Positions 1 to 5,465 of a stretch of 6,405 bases of DNA are shown here, piece after piece (positions within the stretch are counted from its first letter, which is position 1; each line of letters begins with the position of its first letter). A program made the translations under genes and the position numbers. The notes under the pieces were generated by a model, which saw only the letters and a list, made by a program, of their open reading frames with translations, made no database searches and was not told the origin of the DNA. Source of the DNA: Candidatus Parcubacteria bacterium (GTDB lineage Bacteria; Patescibacteriota; Minisyncoccia; Minisyncoccales; UBA6532); assembly GCA_030645645.1 (NCBI GenBank), contig JAUSNC010000065.1, positions 1 to 6,405 on the forward strand, given 5' to 3'.

Positions 1-1017
1 GCTCCCCAGGAAATAATGTATTCCCGCCATTATTGGTACCGTTCAGGGATTAACCCGGTCATTCGCGAAGATTTGAAGGAAATAGCCGAAGTTTCTCAAA
101 AGTTGGCAGGGCTTAAAAAGGGAGATATTGTTTTAGACATAGGAGCCAACGACGGAACGCTTCTTGAATATTATCCTGAAAATATTATAAAAGCGGGCTG
201 TGAGCCGGCAGACAATCTTATAAAAGAATTAAAGAAAGTCACTCCGAATGTGATACATGATTTTTGGAATTATGATTTTTGGAAAAAATTATTTGGCGAG
301 AAAAAGGCTAAGATTATAACCGCCATAGGAATGTTTTATGACATGGAAGATCCGAATCAATTCATAAGAGATGCGGCGAAAGCCCTCGATAAGAAAGGAA
401 TATTCATTGCACAGCTTATGTGTTTGCGGCCTATGTTGGAAAAGAACGATCTGGGAAATATCTGCCATGAGCATATTGAATATTATTCCTTCGCTTCTTT
501 GAAATATCTTTTTGAAAAAAACGGGCTGGAAATATTCAAACTGGAGGAAAATAACATTAACGGAGGCAGTTATAGAATTTTTGCGAGACACTATAATAAG
601 GGGAGCATAGACTTTAAGGAGAAATCTACAAAAAAAGATTATAAAGATTTTTATGAGAGGATAAAAAAGAATAAAAAAGCCTGCGTTGATTTTATTAAGA
701 AGGCGGTGAGAGAGGGGAAAAAGGTATATGTTTACGGCGCTTCTACAAAAGGCAACACCATTCTTCAATATTACGGCCTTGATTACAAGTTAATTAAAGG
801 AGCAGCCGACAAAAGTCCGGAAAAACTGGGTAAATATACGGTTGGCACAATGATACCCATAATCAGCGAAGATGAAGCGAGGAGCAAAGCGGATTATTTT
901 TTGGTTCTGCCCTGGGCTTTTTTTGACGAGTTTTATAAAAGGGAAAAGAAATGGCTGGAGAGAGGAGGAAAATTCATTGTTCCATTGCCTAATTTCAGGG
1001 TTATCGGGAAAATATGA
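1..1017 (+). CDS. SAM-dependent sugar C-methyltransferase (5' partial)
   Basis: Probable deoxysugar C-methyltransferase of the TylCIII/NovU/TcaB9 type, which moves a methyl group from SAM to a carbon next to the keto group of a nucleotide-linked 4-keto sugar. The frame is open to base 1. The first ATG (base 16) lies inside the conserved YRSGIN-type segment that follows the N-terminal zinc-binding domain, so the true start and the Cys cluster lie upstream. Numbering from that Met: SAM motif I VLDIGANDGT (39-48), HEH motif at 151-153 followed by EYYS (the family's catalytic neighbourhood), NGGSYR at 182-187, then the C-terminal domain with YGASTKGNT (240-248), LPW (298-300) and GGKFIVPLP (317-325). 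It ends in an ATGA overlap with the Nudix gene. The neighbouring GDP-sugar enzymes suggest a GDP-linked substrate; that is inference. The family also has many untested members, so the exact substrate is unknown. Confidence 0.88.
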   Translation, partial: APQEIMYSRHYWYRSGINPVIREDLKEIAEVSQKLAGLKKGDIVLDIGANDGTLLEYYPENIIKAGCEPADNLIKELKKVTPNVIHDFWNYDFWKKLFGEKKAKIITAIGMFYDMEDPNQFIRDAAKALDKKGIFIAQLMCLRPMLEKNDLGNICHEHIEYYSFASLKYLFEKNGLEIFKLEENNINGGSYRIFARHYNKGSIDFKEKSTKKDYKDFYERIKKNKKACVDFIKKAVREGKKVYVYGASTKGNTILQYYGLDYKLIKGAADKSPEKLGKYTVGTMIPIISEDEARSKADYFLVLPWAFFDEFYKREKKWLERGGKFIVPLPNFRVIGKI

Positions 1018-1433
1018 AAATTCCAACTAAATTATATAAAAAAATTATTAATGTTCTTCCCATTCTCTGCGTAGATGCTATTGTGATTAATGAAGGGAAA
1101 TTTTTACTGGTTAAAAGAAAAAACAAGCCAAAAAAGGGGAGTTGGTGGGTTCCCGGCGGGAGGATTTTAAGAGGAGAAACTGCAGAAACCGCCTTACATA
1201 GAAAAATAAAGGAAGAATTAGGAATAAGAATAAAGGCCCTAAAATGTCTTGGGTATTATGAATATCATTTCAAAGAGAACAATTTTGGCGGAAAAAATGG
1301 AATACATACGCTGAGTATTGTTTTTTTGGCAAAACCTCTTTCTCTGGACGTAATATTAGATAGCCAAGGCTCATCTTGGAAGTTCTCCAAAACCCTGCCA
1401 AAAGATTTTATAATAAAACCATTTAAAAAATAA
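1014..1433 (+). CDS. Nudix hydrolase, GDP-mannose mannosyl hydrolase-like
   Basis: A 139-residue Nudix protein. The Nudix box spans 49-71: G49, E55, R63, E67, E68, G70 fit the consensus, but K64 replaces the first Glu of the REUXEE core. GDP-mannose mannosyl hydrolase (Gmm/NudD) also departs from consensus at that position (RL). Other Gmm landmarks are present: VDAIV with D21, the KRKNKP segment with R35, WWVPGGR (44-50), HF...NFGG (85-93) and H98. Gmm splits GDP-mannose to GDP and mannose by attack at carbon rather than phosphorus. Where Gmm has its Gln-His pair with the catalytic His, this protein reads SQGSS: Q118 is kept and G119 replaces the His. It is also about 15-20 residues shorter than E. 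coli Gmm at the C-terminus. It starts in a 4-base overlap with the upstream stop, with only a weak GGGA before it. In the E. coli colanic acid cluster gmm also sits beside gmd. Family is sure; the substrate is not. Confidence 0.85.
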   Translation: MKIPTKLYKKIINVLPILCVDAIVINEGKFLLVKRKNKPKKGSWWVPGGRILRGETAETALHRKIKEELGIRIKALKCLGYYEYHFKENNFGGKNGIHTLSIVFLAKPLSLDVILDSQGSSWKFSKTLPKDFIIKPFKK

Positions 1434-1434
1434 T

Positions 1435-2439
1435 ATGAATCATTCTTCAAATAAAAAAAGAGCCCTTATTCTCGGCGTTACCGGTCAAGACGGTTCTTAT
1501 CTCGCCGAATTGCTTTTGGAAAAAGGATACGAAGTACACGGAATGGTTCGCCGTTCAGCCACGGGCAATACCCGCAATATTGACCATCTTTTGAAGGATA
1601 AAAAGATATTCGGAAAAAGATTTTTTATTCATCGCGGAGATATGGCCGATACGACTTCCCTTTATAGAATTATAGGAGAAGTGAAACCAAATGAACTTTA
1701 TAATGAAGCAGATCAGGATCATGTTGCCTGGAGTTTTGCCACACCGGATTATTCTTACGATATTACGGGAGCCGCAGTAGGAAGAATTTTGGAAATTATA
1801 AGACAAGTTGATAAAAAAATAAAATTCTTTCAGCCTTGTTCTTCTAATATGTTTGGAGAACCTTCTGAAATCCCTCAAAAAGAGACCACTCCCTTCCGTC
1901 CTAAAAGTCCATATGCTTGTGCTAAAATTCTTGCTTTCGTGTTGACCAAGCATTATCGGGAAGCATATGGTATTTTTGCTTCAACGGCTATTTTTTATAA
2001 TCACGAATCTCCAAGGAGAAATGAAGAGTATGTGACTAGGAAAATAACAAAATCTGTCGCCAGGATTGCCGCCGGACTTCAGGATAAATTAGAACTCGGT
2101 AATGTTAACGCCAAAATAGATTGGGGTTATGCGAAAGAATATATGGAAACAGCCTGGAAAATCCTGCAACTGTCGGAGCCAAACGATTTTATAATTGCCA
2201 GTGGCGAAGCCCATTCTATAAAAGAATTTGTGGATGAATCTTTCAGGTTATTAAATCTTGACCCCAAAAATTATTTAAAAATAGATAAAAATCTTTTAAG
2301 GCCGGCTAATACCGGATTACTGATCGGGGATACGTCAAAAGCCAAAAAAGCATTTGGTTTCAATCTTAAAGTTAAATTTAAGGAATTGGTCAAAATAATG
2401 GTTGAAGCAGATTTAAAAGAAATAAAAAAAATCAAATAA
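1435..2439 (+). CDS. gmd: GDP-mannose 4,6-dehydratase-like SDR (variant active site)
   Basis: A 334-residue extended short-chain dehydrogenase that matches GDP-mannose 4,6-dehydratase over its full length; that enzyme makes GDP-4-keto-6-deoxy-mannose using bound NADP. Visible: Rossmann motif GVTGQDGSYL (14-23), VHGMVRRS with NADP-type RR (39-40), RGDMAD (67-72), YxxxK as Y160/K164 in SPYACAK, then NHESPRR (189-195), VTRKIT (200-205), DWGYAKEYME (229-238) and LIGDTSKAKKAFGF (296-309). Several usually fixed positions differ. The catalytic T-S-E triad region reads SSN (136-138), so Asn replaces the general-base Glu. The NLAAQSHV-type loop reads NEADQDHV (90-97). AKRDWG is AKIDWG (I228), and RPAE is RPAN (N292). 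These look like subfamily traits rather than decay, since the frame is intact. The start follows the Nudix stop by one base with no Shine-Dalgarno site, suggesting coupled translation. Dehydratase activity is likely by overall similarity but not assured. Confidence 0.85.
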   Translation: MNHSSNKKRALILGVTGQDGSYLAELLLEKGYEVHGMVRRSATGNTRNIDHLLKDKKIFGKRFFIHRGDMADTTSLYRIIGEVKPNELYNEADQDHVAWSFATPDYSYDITGAAVGRILEIIRQVDKKIKFFQPCSSNMFGEPSEIPQKETTPFRPKSPYACAKILAFVLTKHYREAYGIFASTAIFYNHESPRRNEEYVTRKITKSVARIAAGLQDKLELGNVNAKIDWGYAKEYMETAWKILQLSEPNDFIIASGEAHSIKEFVDESFRLLNLDPKNYLKIDKNLLRPANTGLLIGDTSKAKKAFGFNLKVKFKELVKIMVEADLKEIKKIK

Positions 2440-2440
2440 T

Positions 2441-3523
2441 ATGATTCCTGTTTGCAGGCCGGATATCTCTCAAAAAGAAATAAAGTGGGTGAATAGAGCT
2501 TTAAAGGAAAATAGGATCTCCTCTACCGGGGGTTTTGTTGAATTATTTGAAAAGGAATTCGCTAAAAAAATCGGTACAAAATATGCCGTAGCTTGCAATT
2601 CCGGAGGATCTGCCTTGTTTTTAGCACTGTCTGTTTTTGGTATTAAAAAAGGAGATGAAGTTATTATTCCTGATTTCACGATGGTAGCTACGGCTAATGC
2701 CGTAAAACAATGCGGAGCTAAACCTGTATTAGTAGATGCAGAATTTGATACCTGCAATATTAATCCGGATTTGATTGAAAAAAAGATTACCAAAAAAACG
2801 AAGGCAATCATTCCGGTTCATCTTTACGGCCATCCCTGCCAGATGGATAAAATAATGAAGATTGCAAGAAAGCATAAACTTTATGTCATTGAAGACGCGG
2901 CTGAAGCTCACGGAGCCAGATTCAAAGGAAAATTAGTTGGTTCCATTGGCGATATGGGATGCTTTAGTTTCTATGCCAATAAGATTATCACTACCGGCGA
3001 GGGAGGAGCAATAACCACCAATAAACTTGATTTAGCTCAGAAATTGAATAAATTAAGGGCTTACTATTTCTCTGATGAGAAGCATTTTTGGCACGCCCAC
3101 ATAGGTTTTAATTTCAGAATGAGTTCCTTGGAAGCCGCTTTTGGATTAGGCCAATTAGAAAGGTGGGAGGAATTGATTGAGAAAAGGAGAAAAAATTCCG
3201 AATATTATACAGCTCATTTAAAAAAATTAATTGGGACGCCGATAGAAAAAAACTATGCTTATTCGGTTTTCTGGATGTATCTGATAAAAGTCGGAAAACA
3301 AAGAGATAAATTAATGGAATATTTACAAAGAAACGGAGTTGAAACAAGAACAGGCTTTTTCCCAATGCACTGGCAGCCGATTTATAAAGAAAAAAACTCT
3401 TATCCGGTGTCTGATATTTTAGGGAAAACTACGCTTTATCTACCTTCTGCTTCCGATTTAACTAAGAATGAAAAAGATAGAGTAATAAAGATGGTGAAAA
3501 AATTTTATCAGGAAAATAAATAA
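2441..3523 (+). CDS. DegT/DnrJ/EryC1/StrS aminotransferase (GDP-perosamine synthase-like)
   Basis: A 360-residue PLP-dependent sugar aminotransferase of normal family length. Members move an amino group from glutamate to the keto carbon of a nucleotide sugar. Seen: N-terminal IPVCRPDIS (2-10), GDEVIIPDFT (71-80) with VATANAV, KAIIPVHLYG (121-130), IEDAAEAHGA (150-159) with D152 as the PLP-nitrogen contact, and FSFYANKIITTGEGG (175-189) with K181 as the Schiff-base lysine. The lysine separates it from ColD-type 3-dehydratases, which have His there. The FNFRMSSLEAAFGLGQLER-like stretch and its FYANK/TGEGG spacing resemble GDP-perosamine synthase (RfbE/Per). Position after a GDP-mannose dehydratase-like gene supports amination at C4 of a GDP-4-keto sugar. 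The phosphate-binding segment reads NSGGSAL (53-59) where NSGTAAL is usual. It starts one base after the previous stop without a Shine-Dalgarno site. The specific product remains inferred. Confidence 0.88.
   Translation: MIPVCRPDISQKEIKWVNRALKENRISSTGGFVELFEKEFAKKIGTKYAVACNSGGSALFLALSVFGIKKGDEVIIPDFTMVATANAVKQCGAKPVLVDAEFDTCNINPDLIEKKITKKTKAIIPVHLYGHPCQMDKIMKIARKHKLYVIEDAAEAHGARFKGKLVGSIGDMGCFSFYANKIITTGEGGAITTNKLDLAQKLNKLRAYYFSDEKHFWHAHIGFNFRMSSLEAAFGLGQLERWEELIEKRRKNSEYYTAHLKKLIGTPIEKNYAYSVFWMYLIKVGKQRDKLMEYLQRNGVETRTGFFPMHWQPIYKEKNSYPVSDILGKTTLYLPSASDLTKNEKDRVIKMVKKFYQENK
3510..3513 (+). promoter_or_regulatory. Shine-Dalgarno-like AGGA before the GT2 gene
   Basis: AGGA sits nine bases before the ATG at 3523, inside the end of the aminotransferase gene. 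It supports that start, which also shares one base with the upstream stop (TAATG). Both signals point to coupled translation of the two genes. Confidence 0.4.
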
Positions 3524-4227
3524 TGAAAATTTCTGTTATTCTCCCAACTTATAATGAAAAAGAAGGAATTACGGATTTTATTCGCGAAATTCTGGAAGTT
3601 GGCGGAAATAATAATTTAAATCTTGAAATTTTAGTAGTAGATGACAGCAGTCCGGATGGTACAGGAAAACTCGTTGAAGAGACCTTCAAGGAAAACCCGG
3701 CAGTAAGGGTAATTATCAGAAAAGAAAAAGGATTGGCTACGGCTATTAAAAAAGGCATTGAAATGGCAGACGGCGATGCCGTATTATTATTGGATGCAGA
3801 CGGTAATTACGGGCCGGAGTATATTCCTCTTTTTGCCGGATTTTTTCCCGAGTACGACGCTGTAAACGGTTCCCGATTTATTTCCGGGGGCAAAATGATG
3901 GGCCCTCAAATTCACCGGTGGCTGAGTTTTATTTTCAGCTTGCTGGCCCGATTATTTTTAAGACTGAAGGCAACAGATTCCTCCAGTGGTATTATTATTT
4001 TTAAAAAAGATATTTCCAATAGTCTTGATATGGAAAAAATATTTCAAGGCCGCCATGGTGAATTCTTTGTTTCACTGCTCTTTGCTCTGGGAAAACTTAA
4101 AATCAGTTTTAAAGAAATTCCGGTTATCTGCCACCCCAGAAGCCTAGGGAAGAGTAAAACCAGTTTAATCAAACATCCGTTTTTTTATGCCTTGAAGGTC
4201 GTCAAATTACGATTAGGATTGGATTAA
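3523..4227 (+). CDS. Dpm1-type polyprenyl-phosphate sugar synthase (GT2)
   Basis: A 234-residue family 2 glycosyltransferase close to dolichyl/polyprenyl-phosphate mannose synthases, which transfer a sugar from a nucleotide donor to a polyprenyl phosphate at the cytoplasmic face. Seen: ISVILPTYNE (3-12), VVDDSSPDGT (38-47), KGLATAIKKG (69-78), metal-binding DADG (91-94), NGSRFISGG (115-123), R132 followed by LSFIFS, the DSSSG segment (152-156), and the HPRSLGKSKTS tail motif (204-214), which matches the R-x-x-G-x-S-K signature of the family. There are no C-terminal membrane helices, so it is the short peripheral form, unlike GtrB/ArnC types that carry two. The start shares one base with the aminotransferase stop. 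It probably charges the lipid carrier for the downstream small membrane protein and GT-C enzyme. Donor sugar is unknown; GDP-mannose, or the GDP-sugar made upstream, are the obvious candidates. Confidence 0.9.
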   Translation: MKISVILPTYNEKEGITDFIREILEVGGNNNLNLEILVVDDSSPDGTGKLVEETFKENPAVRVIIRKEKGLATAIKKGIEMADGDAVLLLDADGNYGPEYIPLFAGFFPEYDAVNGSRFISGGKMMGPQIHRWLSFIFSLLARLFLRLKATDSSSGIIIFKKDISNSLDMEKIFQGRHGEFFVSLLFALGKLKISFKEIPVICHPRSLGKSKTSLIKHPFFYALKVVKLRLGLD

Positions 4228-4230
4228 TAT

Positions 4231-5082
4231 ATGCTTAAACTATCAGAAATAACTATAAATTTTATTGATTTCCTGCTTGATAACAGTTTTGGCAAAAAGG
4301 CATTGCGTTTTTTGCGAAAATTCAAGCCCAAAAAAGATATTAAAATTCATCTTCGGGGCCAGATAATGTTTGTACGCACCATTGATAGGATCGCTGCTTT
4401 ATATTTGAGAAAATTTTTCCTTTTGGAAAATTTTGAAACTAAAATCTTCGGATCCTTCATTAAAACCGGAATGACCATAGTCGACATAGGGGCTAATTTG
4501 GGATATTATAGCTTAATTGCCGCTGAATTGACGGGTAACGAAGGTAAAATTTTGGCTTTTGAACCGGAACCGGAAAATTTCAGCCTTCTCCTGAAAAATA
4601 TAGAAGCTAACGGTTATAAAAATATTAAAGCTTTTAATCTGGCCGTATCAGACAGATCTGGAAAAACCAATCTCTTTGTATGCGAAGAGAGTACGGGAAG
4701 CCACAAAATTTATGATTCCGGTGAGAATAGAAAATCTATCGCAGTTTCGTCTGTTTCTATTGATGATTTTTTAGGAAAGACGTCTAAGATTGATATTATA
4801 AAAATAGACGTTGAAGGAGCAGAACCATATGTTTTTCAGGGAATGAAAGGCGTAATTGAAGCTAATCCGAAACTTATAATAATTTGTGAATTCTGGCCGT
4901 ATGCTCTAAAAACCGCGGGTTTTAATCCTAAAGATTTTCTGGCGACACTGGCAAATTACGGCTTTATTATCTATTTAATTAATGAAGACAAAAAGAAGAT
5001 AGAGGAGCTTAATCAGGAGGATATATTTTCCCGGTACGGCAATAAGAAATCAAGTATTAATTTACTCTTAAAGAAAAAATAA
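4231..5082 (+). CDS. FkbM-family SAM-dependent methyltransferase
   Basis: A 283-residue class I methyltransferase of the FkbM family, whose members usually O-methylate sugars or other polar natural products. An N-terminal region of about 80 residues precedes the SAM fold. Seen: motif I TIVDIGANLGYYS (82-94), acidic strand-2 motif AFEPEPENF (109-117), the AVSDRSG segment (138-144), and the family hallmark IIKIDVEGAE (189-198), followed by the IIICEFWP strand (216-223). No signal peptide or strong membrane helix is seen, so it should act in the cytoplasm. It begins three bases after the GT2 stop with only weak AGGA/GGA stretches upstream, and ends in tandem TAA stops. Its place between the lipid-sugar synthase and the likely flippase suggests it caps or decorates the same glycan. 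The acceptor cannot be read from sequence. Confidence 0.9.
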   Translation: MLKLSEITINFIDFLLDNSFGKKALRFLRKFKPKKDIKIHLRGQIMFVRTIDRIAALYLRKFFLLENFETKIFGSFIKTGMTIVDIGANLGYYSLIAAELTGNEGKILAFEPEPENFSLLLKNIEANGYKNIKAFNLAVSDRSGKTNLFVCEESTGSHKIYDSGENRKSIAVSSVSIDDFLGKTSKIDIIKIDVEGAEPYVFQGMKGVIEANPKLIIICEFWPYALKTAGFNPKDFLATLANYGFIIYLINEDKKKIEELNQEDIFSRYGNKKSSINLLLKKK

Positions 5083-5086
5083 TAAA

Positions 5087-5464
5087 ATGTCTCAAGTTTT
5101 TTTACTTTTAATAGTATCCTCAGTAATGACGGCAGTAAGCCAGTTGCTTTTAAAGAAGGGGAGCCTGGGTTTGGGAGATTTAGATATTTCTATTGCAGGT
5201 TTTTTTAATTTAATTCCAAAAATCTTGCAAAATATCTGGCTGATGACGGGATTAGTCATTTTTGGCGTAAGTTTTATTTTTTGGGTCATGATTCTGTCTA
5301 AAATTCAGATAAACGTTGTCTATCCAATATCTGTAGGTTTAAATATTTTTTTAATCACTCTCATTTCCTGGTTTTTATTTAAGGAGCGATTGTCTCCAAT
5401 TCAGATATTAGGAATCATTTTAATGACTTTCAGTATATTTTTGATATTATTTAAGAAGGCTTAG
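5087..5464 (+). CDS. Four-helix EamA/ArnE-ArnF-like small membrane protein
   Basis: A 125-residue very hydrophobic protein with four predicted membrane helices, roughly at 3-22, 50-71, 75-97 and 104-122. Short basic stretches (KK at 23-24 and 123-124, KER at 99-101) mark the ends. The pattern QLLLKKG after helix 1, YPISVGLN in helix 3 and FLFKERLSPIQILGIILM across helices 3-4 is that of half-size EamA/DMT and SMR-superfamily proteins. ArnE/ArnF, which move aminoarabinose-phosphoundecaprenol across the inner membrane, are of this type. Helix 1 has no Glu, so the proton-coupling residue of drug-exporting EmrE (Glu14) is missing. That favours a lipid-sugar flippase over a drug pump. It lies directly before a GT-C-like gene, as expected for that job, and would need to dimerise. 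The fold is well supported; the flippase role is inferred from context. Confidence 0.78.
   Translation: MSQVFLLLIVSSVMTAVSQLLLKKGSLGLGDLDISIAGFFNLIPKILQNIWLMTGLVIFGVSFIFWVMILSKIQINVVYPISVGLNIFLITLISWFLFKERLSPIQILGIILMTFSIFLILFKKA
5454..5459 (+). promoter_or_regulatory. Shine-Dalgarno AGAAGG before the last gene
   Basis: AGAAGG ends six bases before the ATG at 5466, with one mismatch to AGGAGG. It lies inside the last codons of the upstream gene and fixes the start of the final gene. It is the best ribosome-binding site in the window; most other starts have none. Confidence 0.55.
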
Positions 5465-5465
5465 G

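Noticed and set aside
16..18. ATG as the true start of the first gene
   Set aside because: The upstream codons stay open to base 1, and this Met falls within the conserved YRSGIN-type region that normally follows an N-terminal zinc-binding domain, so the real start is outside the window.
289..768. Antisense open frame of 159 codons
   Set aside because: It lies wholly inside the C-methyltransferase gene, whose motifs are intact. Its translation is Phe/Ile-rich with no recognisable domain, as expected of a shadow frame opposite Lys/Glu-rich coding sequence.
1135..1175. Nudix gene as a broken pseudogene because of the odd box and missing His
   Set aside because: The frame is complete, the other family landmarks are kept, and it is tightly coupled to both neighbours, so functional divergence is more likely than decay.
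1555..1953. Antisense open frame of 132 codons
   Set aside because: It is opposite the conserved core of the dehydratase-like gene and shows no domain or start signal of its own.
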